From Sympetrum striolatum (Eukaryota; Arthropoda; Insecta; Odonata; Libellulidae), in the NCBI GenBank assembly GCA_947579665.1, contig OX388346.1:88538615-88602614 (forward strand): a stretch of DNA of 64,000 bases. Direction: 5' to 3'. The position numbers and the translations under genes are program-made. Position 1 is the first letter of the stretch, and every line of letters starts with the position of its first letter. Below, piece by piece: positions 25,472-37,039 of this stretch. A model generated the notes under the pieces. It worked only from the letters and a program-made list of their open reading frames with translations. It made no database searches and had not been told where the DNA came from.

Positions 25472-28400
25472 ATGGTGAGTTGGTCGCCTCTCGTTCCTTT
25501 GTGTATTTCAATGTTTCCCATTCGAGTCTTCGGGCATTATGACTTGCAGTCAGATCTTCTCAAATAATTCAGGATAAAGTAATTGAATATTTTGTAGAAA
25601 AAGTTATAAGACGTTTATTTGTTTCCTTAAATAATATTCTTTTAAATTTAAAATTCATTCAATAATAGCATCCATTCCATGGAGCTCATGTATACAAGTA
25701 TTTAAACGTAATATAATTCGGTCTATTATTGTGGTGTATTTTAAATTAAATGTTATATAATAACAATGATATTATTAATTTGGCAATTAAGTAGACATTT
25801 ATTCCATTTTAAGTGATCTTTTATTGCTGAATCTTTTAACCAATAATTATGTTCGGATATTCATACAACATTATTTTTAACGAGGACAGTTTTTTACGCA
25901 GATATGTGTATTATAATTCCTACAGTAAGATATTAGACGGTTAATATTTCAAGTATATTCCGAATATGCCGTAAGAATTTTATTTTTGAGACTAATATAC
26001 TTATTTTGAAAATTAATTAATTAATTTTGACTTAATTATCTTATTTTGAAAAGCTTTTTCTTGAAACCTTTAGTGAAAAGGGGTTAGATGTAAGAAGGAG
26101 TTTATTAATCTCAATCTCACCTAGAAATAAAGTCATTTTACTGCTTTAGTATTATTAATATTAATTCTTACTTGGATGTAGTAACATTTTATTAGTTCAA
26201 ACTAAGTTCTTAATTCAAATACATTATTAATTGAAACTCTTGCACTTGTTTTCAGGAGAGAAGAAAAAACGGAACTTCTTCAATTGCGGTGGTAATCTTC
26301 ATCCTCTGCGCTGTGACAGAAACGGGAGCTTTCTTTTTCTTCTTGCCAGAGGTCTACTACCCTTATTTCTATCCACCACCACCGCCTCCCACCACCACAA
26401 CTACCACCACGACTACAACACCTGCTCCCACAACCAAGAAGGTTCATCCCCTCACAGGCTACGTGTACCACCTTCCGCCCGGAGACTCCTACCACAACTC
26501 GGGTCCATGGGATCACGGCGGCAGTGTTTGGTTAGAGGACTATCCTAGGGGATATCAACACACCACTCCACCTCCACCAACCACCACAAAGCCACCGCCT
26601 ACGACGACACCAGCTCCAGCGAAACCTCCAAAGTCATACGGTCACCACCCAGTTGAATACCCTTACGAGTCGCACGGACCTCCATCTTCACACTACGGGG
26701 GTAACTTCCATCATTCAAATCCTTGGGAAAGTGACATTTGGGAGGAAGAGTACGAAGGTTATCCTCCGGTAACGAAGCCCCCACCCACAACACCTAAGCC
26801 ATCAACCACTACGCCCCCACCACCAACCACTCCTGCACCAACAAAACCAGCTTACAAGTATGTCTATCCAAGAATTCGGTATAATCCCTACCATTCGCAT
26901 AAAGGATATGGGCCACCCTCTCATTACACCCCACCACCGCCTACCACTACTCCCACTCCTCCGCCAACTACTCCACCCCCTCCCCCACCAACTACCCTTG
27001 AATATCCATACCCACCTGATGATGACTACCCACCGCCTCGTCCCCCTCCTAAATATCGAAAGTACCCCCAGAAGAGACCCCCTCCTAATTACAATCAGCA
27101 CAGTCCCTATTCTCGGAGACCTAAAGGACCTCCCTCTCAACCTCCGTCCGATTATAAAAGTTACGGGGATGATACTGTGGAGCATCAATCACCTAAACCA
27201 ACGCGGATACCAGTGCCTCCTCCTCCATGGCTGGCGAAAGATAAGGCGCCCAAGGAGATGCCCGAGGATAACTACGAATCGGATACAGCGCCCCCTGGAT
27301 ATTATCACCCCTCTTCGAATGCAAACGACTATGAGGATCATGGGTACGAGACGGACAAACCTCCTCCAGCAGCCCCCCCTGTGCCACATAAAAGGAGAAA
27401 GTATCCATCAAGTCATGGAAACTCGTATCGTGGAAAGGCTGTGTACTCTCATATACCTCCTACAACCACGCCAGCTCCAGTTTCAACCCCAAATAGTTAC
27501 AATATACCCATTTGGCAGTACCGGCAGAAGAACAAGCAAGCCTCGCCTACCTATAGCATAACTACCCCTCCAACACCTACTCAGACCACCCTCTCTCCGT
27601 ATTTACTTCCTCCAGAGCAGTCATTTAGCCCTCCGCCTTACTCTCACTATCATTACCAGCCCATTGCAGCTGTTCCTATATTTACCTACAATGGAAGTCA
27701 AATCTTGATTCCCTCTTACCCTCTTCAACACAATTACAGTCTCCCCACAAGTGCCCCTCTTCCATCTTCCACACCTGCTCCTCAAGCAACAACAACCCCT
27801 CAACCTGTTTATCAGCACAATCCTTACCCGATACTGAACAATTATCCCTACTATTTACCAGCTCCAGCTGTCTCTTCTACGCCAAAAGTTCAATATGTTC
27901 TTCCTCAATCATACGGCACCCCAGAACAAGTGGCTTACTCTCTAAGAAATTTAACTTCTGGAACATATATTCCTCTACCGATGCATCCCTCTCCTGTACC
28001 AAATCCTCCTCCTCATGGATTGCCACAGAGTCCATATGTACTTCCACAACAGCAAGTTGCGCCAAACGTAGCAAAGAACCCCTCACCAGCTCCACCAATT
28101 CAATACCAATTTCAGTATTATAGTCTTCCTCAGCCATCGTCGAAAACTCCAAATCCGTCGGTATCTCACTATTCGCTTCTTTCTAATGGCAATCACCTAC
28201 CTACTCAGCAACTACACCTTCCCTCCAATCCCTACCAAAATGTCTTACCTTATGTCCCTCCCACACCCTCTTCTTCTCCGCCTTCTCCCCCTCCACCAAC
28301 TCCACCTTCTAATCAATACGTCCATCTGCAGTTTAATACTTTCTCCCCAGCAACCCCAAAACCTGAACCCCTTCAGTACCAATACATCCCTCTTCAGTTA

Positions 28401-30083
28401 AATCCTCCTCAACAAGATTATCTCCCTCCCAGCACAACACAGAGTACAAATATTGTTCCTGTTTCGAGTCAATATTTTCCTCCTCCGCAATACTATCGTC
28501 AACCAATTGCGTCTACAACTCAAAAGCCATTTACCCTACCCTCTCAAACCCAATATCTATCTCCTGAGCCAAATACTCCACCTCCTCGTTATATTCCTCC
28601 TCCGTACAACCAACCTACAACAACCACACAGGCATCGCCTCCTCTTCCTTCCACGAAGTTTGTTCCTCCAATTGCCGTCTCAACTCCATCTCCTTACAGT
28701 GCATTCTCTCTTCCCTATAGACAGCATCTTCCTCCAACACCTCCTCCTTCACTGATTTATCTTCCTCTGACTCCATCATCCATAAAGAACCCGCCTCCTC
28801 CACAACCTGCAGGCAAATACATTACTTATCCACCGCCAACATTACCACCAACTTCTCCCCCTCAAAATCAATATTTACCTCGGCAAAATATAACTCAACA
28901 ATATCTTCCTCCCAACCCATACAGATCTCCACCAGCCACCAAAAAATCACCAATTGATACACTTGCAAGTCAATACCTCCCCCCTCAGAAAGATTTTACA
29001 ACACAATCAACAACTTTAACAACACCAGGTCCATCTACTACTCCCCCACCACCTCAAAATCAATACATTCCTCATCTAATTACCAAGAAGCCTCTGATAC
29101 CATCTTCAAATAAACATTTGCCGCCAGATTCATATAACGCACTCGTGGCGCCTCTTTCAACTGAAAAACCTCAACCACTTATTCCTTCTGGTAATCAGTA
29201 TAATCCCTTTACTCTAAATCATCTTCGCTTCGCTTCTCCTCCGTCTTCTCAGCTTCTGTATCCTTCTCCCGAAACGTCAACGGATAAATCTCCGTTGAAA
29301 TCACCACCAGGATCTCTTGAACATATGGAGACATTGGGTTCTTCGAACCAAACCTTATCACTTCCACCAACAACCAAGCTTCCAGCTCCGTCGATTTCAC
29401 CGATTTCACGATACCTTCTACCTCCTTACGAAGAAACTATTCCGTCAGGGGCTCAGAAAAACCTTAGTAACACAAGTGGGCAACAGGGAGCCAATTTTAA
29501 CATTCAACGAAACAATGAATTACTTTATCAACCGCCGGAAAACTTCCAAAATGCCTCTCAAATTCCCTTTCAGTCTCTCTCGATGAGTCTTTCCGATGCA
29601 TCATCCCATGATGGACAAGTCACATGGGGAATAGGAACGAAAAATTCATCAACGCAAGATTCTGCTAAGTCTCCAACTGTTAAACGATCCACTTTTCAGC
29701 ATGGAATTTTTCAGAAACCAAAGGATTTGGAGGTGTACGATTCTCATTATCAAACACCAAATGAGGAAATTGCCAAATTTACGTTTTATGAGCCTCGGGA
29801 CACCCGTGAACATTACCATTACCCCCCTTCAAAGATTCCCTTTCGTCCCATTCCATCATTAGTCGCGTACAACGACGAAGGACGTATTCCCCCGTATCCC
29901 AGCAGAGCAAATCTGGAGGACAAGGAGCCTTATGAGGAGGAGAAGATTAGAAACCTAAAAGATAGCCTCTCATATCCTGGAATAGAGAAATCTGGAGTTC
30001 GTGCATTATCAGAACATGTCATCCATTTTCTCGCTTCTGCAGCTCAAGCGTTCGCAGCTACAGCTCGTCCAATTCAGGAATGA
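25472..30083 (+). CDS. PRP-A: large proline-rich secreted protein (1276 aa)
   Basis: Exon 1 carries only ATG (25472-25474) followed by GTGAGT. Exon 2 is 26256-30083 after TTGTTTTCAG, phase 0, TGA stop. A hydrophobic segment at residues 9-25 (SSIAVVIFILCAVTETG) is the signal peptide, cleaved before AFFFFLPEVYYP. The body is Pro/Tyr/Thr/Ser/Gln-rich, with PPPTTT runs to about residue 260, then QY-[ILV]-PP and YLPP repeats. Modules shared with PRP-B are KYVYPRIRYNPYHS, SNPWESDIWEEEYE and IPVPPPPWL (near residue 319). The last 65 residues (from IPPYPSR, about 1212) are non-repetitive, with SGVRAL at 1247, and match the end of PRP-D. First and largest member of a four-gene tandem array. Likely an extracellular structural protein (cuticle, tracheal lining or eggshell); exact role unknown. 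AATAAA at 30588. Confidence 0.87.
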
Positions 30084-30587
30084 AAGCGAAGATACTGTTC
30101 AATCTAGGACGAGGATTAATATTTTAATTAAGAAATATATTAATCGGAAATCTTTATCATCTCTTTTCCCAGGTTTTCCCTTAATTCTGCTATTTATAAC
30201 AACTGCTGTTGCCCCAATAACTTATACAATATTCCATACTTAGGTCAAGTAGTTGCTTAAGCTTATCTATAGAAAATCGTGAATGCTTCCAAAGTGATGT
30301 CCTCGATACAACCTACTCAAACATTAAGCTTTTAGCACACAATTTTTAAGAATAGAAAGAGTAAGGTTCCGTGTTTCTACTTTGATTACATTTGGAGTGT
30401 GTATCTAGTCATTCATTTGTTATTTTAGGTGGTGAATAATTAAATTATAATATACATTGTGAATATGTTATTTTTATTTCCGTTATAGAGCAATTCCAAA
30501 TTACATTTTAGTCACAATTTTTGTTGTATCTAAATGAAATTAAAGTACAAGTAAATTTTGTATCTGAAGATTGTTTCATATTGTTAT

Positions 30588-30593
30588 AATAAA
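30588..30593 (+). promoter_or_regulatory. Poly(A) signal, PRP-A
   Basis: Canonical AATAAA about 500 nt after the PRP-A stop codon. Confidence 0.5.
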
Positions 30594-31296
30594 ATATAAA
30601 ATGTTTTCAATTCTTTTCATTTATGTCAATTAACCCGTACCCTTCCTTAAACAGGAAATTGATGAGAAGGCTGGCAGCATTAGATGAGAACGTTGATTGG
30701 AGAATATTAGTGATTAAAATTTAAGTCATGTATCAATTTTTGACCAAATTCGTAAGCTGTCAATTAAGATTTAATGAACTTTTTCTCGAAAGTGTATCAG
30801 CTTGATTGGCGAATAAAGCGAACCGCTATCACTCTGAAGGTAAAAATAAAAAGTGTCCATGATGAGATGACTCCTTTGGAACTTTCACCACTTCTGCCGT
30901 AAATTCGAACGAAGGCAATTATTTGAAATACGTTTGTGCCGAACTCTGTCTTATAGGGGCTTTGGATATTTTCTAAAAAAGCAAATGCGGCGCTCAAAAA
31001 TTCCTATAAATGCCGAATTCTCGTCTTTAAACATAAGCTAATTATTATTTTGAGGAAGTAAAAGCCAATAAAATAAGCATATCATAATATTTCGAGCAGC
31101 GGTGAACAAACTGCACTCCGCGGGGTAAATCTGTCGCATTCTTACATTTTGTCCGAGAAGGAATTAATTATTCATATATCATAACTCGTCATTGGTCAAT
31201 TACTCATTCGATAATATATCCTAATTCCGTTTCGGTTCAAATAACTTTCACTTAACTCAAACCATAGACTCAAGGATACAAGGATTCTCCATGTAC

Positions 31297-31334
31297 CATC
31301 CTTGTTTATAAATTCTCGTCTATAAACAAGGATG
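31297..31334. repeat. Perfect 14-bp inverted repeat
   Basis: CATCCTTGTTTATA at 31297-31310 and its exact reverse complement at 31321-31334, with a 10-nt loop. Origin unknown. Confidence 0.7.
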
Positions 31335-32417
31335 AAGTCTATAAACGATAAAGTCTTAGAAAATATTTGATTCGCTTCTAAAATACTGTAGCCCGCCGGC
31401 CCTGATAGTATGATATCAAATGTGATATGCAGAGTAAAAGCAAGTGCAGAACTATTCCTTTAAATCAATATCTCTGAAAGCTGACCTCAGAAACTGGAAA
31501 ATGAAACTTTGTCATTACAGTCGCCGTTCGTCGAGGTTCATGACGTCGTTATTTAAATTCAGGAACGCATAGACTTCTTTCGGAATTAATAGAATCTTAA
31601 TTGGTATCACTTAAGTCATCAATAATTTAAAATTATTCTTTAGATATTGTATTGCCTCGTATTTCTGTTAACCGTGCAAATATTAATCGTTTCCAAATGT
31701 AAGAAATTAATTATCGATCGTGAGCCCTAACCACAAACTTTCCCTAACACAATTTCACTACACTGAAGTTGACCAAACTAAAAGAAAATTGGCAAATAAA
31801 CTGCATTGTATGTAAGCAGTTTCATTTAAACAGCATACTTGGCTTTATTTTCCAGAATCTCTCCGATTTCTGGAAGATATCTGTTTCTGTAAATCATTAC
31901 TGAAATAAAAACAGGAATCTGAGAACGTATTTTCAAATGGTAATGCTAATGACAAGCACGCATGGAATTCTGAATAGGAAATTAAATTTAAATATGGCGT
32001 ACAATGGGAAAATGACGTTAAACTAAATGAGCGATGCGTAAATCCAAAATTGCAGGAGAAAACTATGATGTTGCACGGATGCACTGATCCTCCTTCAGGT
32101 TGCAACTATAGTTTTCACATCAGATATTAATTTTTAAATGCTTAGAATGGAATGCTTCTGATGTTTAGATTGCATTGTTTTATGTCCTAAATGATCAATT
32201 GTTTAACTTGCCATGCGGTATGTTTTCTACGTATATTCTTCTGCACACCTTTCACTTAAAATTCTCTATGAAGGCTATTGAAAATTTCTTAAAAAACGTT
32301 CCTGTGGTTCTGAAGTGGACTGAGAATCGTTGAAATCTTACATCACTATGTACAAGGCATCTTATTGGAGCAAAATCACAACTTATATTATTCCACACTT
32401 TAATAACTTAACTTTAA

Positions 32418-33060
32418 CCCTTAAAGGACCAAGGGAGGGCTAAAAATGTCCACCACTTTTCTAATTCAATATTTTAAGAACTTAATCGTGTTATACAGTC
32501 TTATAACTTCATTAAATTGTCAAATATAGGTTGTTAAAGATAGCACACATTGATATATGTTGATACATTTTGTAAGTTTTTTTTTAAGCAATGTAATGAG
32601 AGCGGAAATAGGCGGTGGACACAAAATGGCCCTCCCTTGCTCCAACCAGCGATATATTTTTTAACCAGATGGAATCGTATTAATTTGACAAATAGTTTTT
32701 AATTAATTTTCATAATTTAATTAATTTTTTCAATTATACCTTTTTGTTGATTTATAAGCATAACGGTGATTTACAAACTTATTTTCCGAATTAGAGCTTT
32801 AAAGTCGGTACCATTGAGAAGAAGCTTTATCATATTCTCGTCTTTGATGAGTTTTTTTAAATAAAAATTTCATTATTTTTATCACAGTAGTACACTTTTT
32901 AGCAACAAAAATCGTTGTAATTTTTTTTTAAGAATCCAAGAAGGCAATTGCTGAAGAGGTATTAAGTTTCATTATTATTTTATCGGAAAAAACAAAAGTG
33001 GACAATTTTTGACCCTCCCTTGGTCCACAGAGTAACCATAAAAGGTTGGACCTTTAAGGG
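32418..33060. mobile_element. piggyBac-type MITE (643 bp)
   Basis: The ends are CCCTTAAAGG and CCTTTAAGGG, perfect 10-bp inverted ends, flanked on both sides by TTAA (32414-32417 and 33061-33064), the target site of piggyBac elements. A subterminal motif, GGACCAAGGGAGGG plus ATGTCCAC, is repeated inverted near the right end (GTGGACAATTTTTGACCCTC then CCTTGGTCC) after a 26-bp offset. A third degenerate copy sits inside at about 32612-32642. The interior is AT-rich with no transposase frame, so it is non-autonomous. Confidence 0.82.
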
Positions 33061-33785
33061 TTAATAGGCTAACAGCTCCAAATTGGCTAAGCAATCCCAA
33101 AATATTATATTATAGAAAAATAAGTCGTCGATAAAAAGCTATACATATCAATTATATAGAGGAAGATAAGGGTAAAAGATGTTAGATAAGATGAAAGGAG
33201 AGATATGGTACCGAGAAAAAAGAAATGGCATTCATTAGCGCATATTACTACAGACATCGACCAAATAGTAGAACACTTATGTGTGTATGCATCATGCTAC
33301 GTCGTCCTAGGATGTTCATAATTTTTATTGATCCATAGCAGTAACTGAAATTCGTCTATTACGAAGAAGGTAAAATTTAGGAACACAATGAGTCTGAGGA
33401 AATCCATGGCCTCTTCTGCATAAGTACGATAATGTATACGATTCGACTGATTTCGAAACGCGATTAATGATTTCGTTAACCATTATCAGAGGATTTCTGC
33501 AATAATTTTGAAGCGGCCGAAGACAGATATCACGTTTGAAGATGGTAAGAGTGAGCCATTTAGTAAGGGACTATGAGATAAGAGAGCGAATGGGTGGTCA
33601 AGACTTTCTTTTCGTGAGGAAATACGCTAACGAAGATAGAAAGAGAGTATCACGCTCTTACAAATAATGTGCGCCCGGATATCATAGATTAAGGAGCATC
33701 ACTTTCTTTCGGTGCTCACTTTATTCTGAGAAGGCAAAGTCAGCAGATGCCGAGGACCTCCTTATCGAGAGATCCATCCATCGTT

Positions 33786-36444
33786 ATGGTGAGTAAAAAT
33801 CTTTCAGTATGTCACAGTAACAAAGCACTATCAAAATATCTTTCAGATTAAATGATAAGAGCTTTCGTACATATATTTCAATGTTTACGTAAACACAACT
33901 GCATTTATTCCTCAGAAAAAATCCATACCCCCAGGATGGAAAGCAGCTTGCACAATTATTCTGCTCGCATTTTGTGCAACGCCAACTGAAGGACTGTTTC
34001 TTAAGAAGATTCTAAGATCATTCTATCCCGACCCAACGCCGCAAACACCGAGACAAATTATAGTGGTGTATCCGCCGAAGGAGGAACAGAAGCATTATGA
34101 AGCACCGAAACATCATTACGGGAATCCAAACCCGTGGAAGGAATACATAGTCTTGGATGAAGAATACGAGCACAGTGGCTCTTACATGACGACGACTAAA
34201 CCACCTCCACCACCACCAACAACAACTACTCCTCCTCCACCACCACCAACAACAAAACCTCCTCCACCACCACCAGCAACAACACCTTCACCTCAATACT
34301 TCCAATATTTTCCTCCTCAATCGTATCTACCTCCTCCGCCCAATCCTCCACCTACTCAGCCGCCTACCACAACGACTGTGCCAAAGAAAACGTATACCAC
34401 TCCTCCTCCTCCCACGACCCCATCACCTAGCAAATACGTTTACATGCAGCCGAGATATGCACCTTACAAGTCATACTCAGAAAGTGGATATAGCGCATAT
34501 AAAAACCAATATGAGAAACCCCAAAATTCAAAGCAGATACCCGTTCCGACACCGCCTTGGCTTTCAGGTGGTGATGTAAATAAGGAGACTTCAATGGCCG
34601 AATCTTCATACCAGGAATACGAAGATTATCCATATCAGGATTTTCAGGATTACGGCATGTCAAACCACTACAACACGGAAGTAATGACCACCAAATCTCC
34701 GCCATCATCAACTACTAAACCACCCCCTCAATATTCACAATATCTTCCTCCTCAAACATACCTACCTCCGCCGCCCAAACCTCCGCCTACCTCTCCACCA
34801 ACAACGACGACTCCTCCACCCCCTCCTCTACCTCCACCTCAATACTTCCAATATCTTCCTCCTCAATCGTATCTACCTCCTCCACCCAACCCACCACCAA
34901 CTCCACCACCAACAACGACGACTCCTCCACCCCCTCCTCCACCTCCACCACAATACTTCCAATATCTTCCTCCTCAATCGTATCTACCTCCTCCGTCCAA
35001 CCCACCACCAACTCCACCACCAACAACGACGACTCCTCCACCCCCTCCTCCACCTCCACCTCAATACTTCCAATATCTTCCTCCTCAATCGTATCTACCT
35101 CCTCCACCCAATCCACCACCAACTCCACCACCAACAACGACAACTCCTCCACCCCCTCCTCCACCTCCACCTCAATATCTTCCTCCTCAATCGTATCTAC
35201 CTCCTCCACCCAATCCACCACCAACTCCACCACCAACAACGACGACTCCTCCACCCCCTCCTCCACCTCCACCTCAATACTTCCAATATCTTCCTCCTCA
35301 ATCGTATCTACCTCCTCCACCCAACCCAACACCAACTCCACCACCAACAACGACGACTCCTCCACCCCCTCCTCCACCTCCACCTCAATACTTCCAATAT
35401 CTTCCTCCTCAATCGTATCTACCTCCTCCACCCAACCCATCACCAACTCCACCACCAACAACGACGACTCCTCCACCCCCTCCTCCACCTCCACCTCAAT
35501 ACTTCCAATATCTTCCTCCTCAATCGTATCTACCTCCTCCACCCAATCCACCACCAACTCCACCACCAACAACGACAACTCCTCCACCCCCTCCTCCACC
35601 TCCACCTCAATATCTTCCTCCTCAATCGTATCTACCTCCTCAATCGTATCTACCCCCTCAATCGTATCTACCTCCTCCACCCAATCCATCACCAACTCCA
35701 CCACCAACAACGACGACTCCTCCACCGCCTCCTCCACCTCCACATCAATACTTCCAATATATTCCTCTCCAATTGTATCTACCTCCTCCGCCCAATCCTC
35801 CACCTACTAAGCCGCCTACCCTTCCACCAACCACAACATCTCCTCCACCTCCCTCTTTCCAATACCTTCCTCCTCAGTCATATCTGCCTCCTCCACCCGG
35901 TCCTCCACCGAATGAACCTCACACTCAGCCGCCAACCCCTCCACCAACAACGACTACTACTCCCCCTTCCCCTCCACCTCAGTATATCCAATACCTTCCT
36001 CCTCAGTCGTATCTGCCTCCTCCACCCAGTCCCCCGTTTACTCCACCGCCTACCCCGCCACCAACAACGACAACTCCTCCCCCTCCCCCTCCACCACCTC
36101 CACCTCAGTATATCCAATACCTTCCTCCTCAGTCATATCTGCCTCCTCCACCCGGTCCTCCACCGGATGAATCACACACTCAGCCGCCAACCCCGCCACC
36201 AACAACGACAACTCCTCCCCCTCCCCCTCCACCACCTCCACCACCTCCACCTCAATATATCCAATACCTTCCTCCTCAATCATATATATCTCCAACTCCC
36301 AATCCTCCACCAGCGGAACCAACACCACCCTCTCCAACTCCTGCTGTTCCTTCAGATTCTTATATCCCTCCCGCTTCTTTCCACGCTGATCTTCCTCCGG
36401 CATCGCCACCTGATTTATCCGACTTCCTTCCTCCCGCACAATAA
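33786..36444 (+). CDS. PRP-B: proline-rich secreted protein with 37-residue repeats (843 aa)
   Basis: Exon 1 ends in ATG (33786-33788) followed by GTGAGT. Exon 2 is 33916-36444 after TTTATTCCTCAG, phase 0, TAA stop. The signal peptide is KKSIPPGWKAACTIILLAFC, with mature LFLKKILRSFYP after TEG. N-terminal modules shared with PRP-A: NPWKEYIVLDEEYE, KYVYMQPRYAPYKS and IPVPTPPWL. From about residue 310 to 613 there are tandem 37-residue (111-bp) units built from QYFQYLPPQSYLPPPPNP, PPTPPPTTTT and a run of prolines, then more divergent copies. It ends SDFLPPAQ and lacks the SGVRAL domain of PRP-A and PRP-D. An in-frame ATG at 33747 would add 13 residues (MPRTSLSRDPSIV) before the signal peptide; I prefer the 33786 start because PRP-A and PRP-C have the same Met-only exon. 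Likely extracellular structural protein. Confidence 0.88.
34840..35750 (+). repeat. 111-bp coding tandem repeats in PRP-B
   Basis: The anchor CAATAC or CAATAT begins at 34840, 34951, 35062, 35173, 35275, 35386, 35497, 35608 and 35746. Spacing is 111 bp. It drops to 102 bp after the 35173 copy, which lacks the 9 bp coding QYF. The 35608 copy carries the same deletion, but extra QSYLPP units lengthen it to 138 bp. Copies are nearly identical even at synonymous sites, so the expansion is recent or homogenised. Confidence 0.9.
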
Positions 36445-37030
36445 GTTCCCTTCCCCGTACTGCATGAAATGACATTGACCAAATCCTTAATAGTTGATAA
36501 TGTGGTTGGATTAAATCGATAACCCTTTTTCTTACCAATGATCATAATACCATATTCCCTGTTGTAGGAGTTATTATGTTCTTTTTGAGCAAATCTGTAT
36601 CCATATTGGTGAAAAGATGACTGTACAAGTATTTACCATTTGTCATAGGAATTATCCAAGATTTTTTCTACGCTTGACGCGCTGGAATATGTCAGAATTG
36701 TTTGTATATTTGTGAAACTTACGTTACTCTGTTCTGAAACAACAACCATATTTGGGACTGGTTTGAGAAAATGTAACTCTATGTCAGACGTGATTTCCGT
36801 TTACAAGGAAGTTTTACTGATGTTGTATTTATTACTAAATGTTTCTATGCATGTATTTACCTTTATAAATTTTGATTAAAAACTTTTTGACACCATGTTT
36901 CTAATGTTTCCGTTTGATTAAATGCTAGTTTTCGGTCGCAGTTTTAGCTGAATTAGCTCATTTATTTCATTATATTAGGACATTAGAATTGCGTGAAAAA
37001 CCATTTCAATTTTTGCTTATGACGTTTTGG

Positions 37031-37036
37031 AATAAA
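37031..37036 (+). promoter_or_regulatory. Candidate poly(A) signal, PRP-B
   Basis: AATAAA about 590 nt after the PRP-B stop; an ATTAAA near 36874 is an alternative. Confidence 0.35.
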
Positions 37037-37039
37037 AAT

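Larger units (their letters stand above)
30620..33600. other. PRP-A to PRP-B spacer
   Basis: No gene seen. It holds a perfect 14-bp hairpin at 31297-31334 and the piggyBac-type MITE at 32418-33060. Confidence 0.55.

Noticed and set aside
26860..27561. 233-codon plus-strand frame inside PRP-A
   Set aside because: A +1-frame shadow of the proline-rich coding sequence, rich in His/Leu/Arg and with no features of its own.
34787..35803. 338-codon open frame on the minus strand with acidic VEEVDTIEEEDIG repeats
   Set aside because: It is the exact antisense of the PRP-B proline repeats. CCA/CCT-rich codons give GG-rich antisense without stops, and there is no start context or splice support.
34201..36300. 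CRISPR-like regular repeats
   Set aside because: The 111-bp periodic repeats are coding, in frame and without unique spacers; the genome is eukaryotic.
35912..36538. Frames of 162-186 codons on both strands at the end of PRP-B
   Set aside because: Out-of-frame and antisense shadows of low-complexity PRP-B coding sequence.
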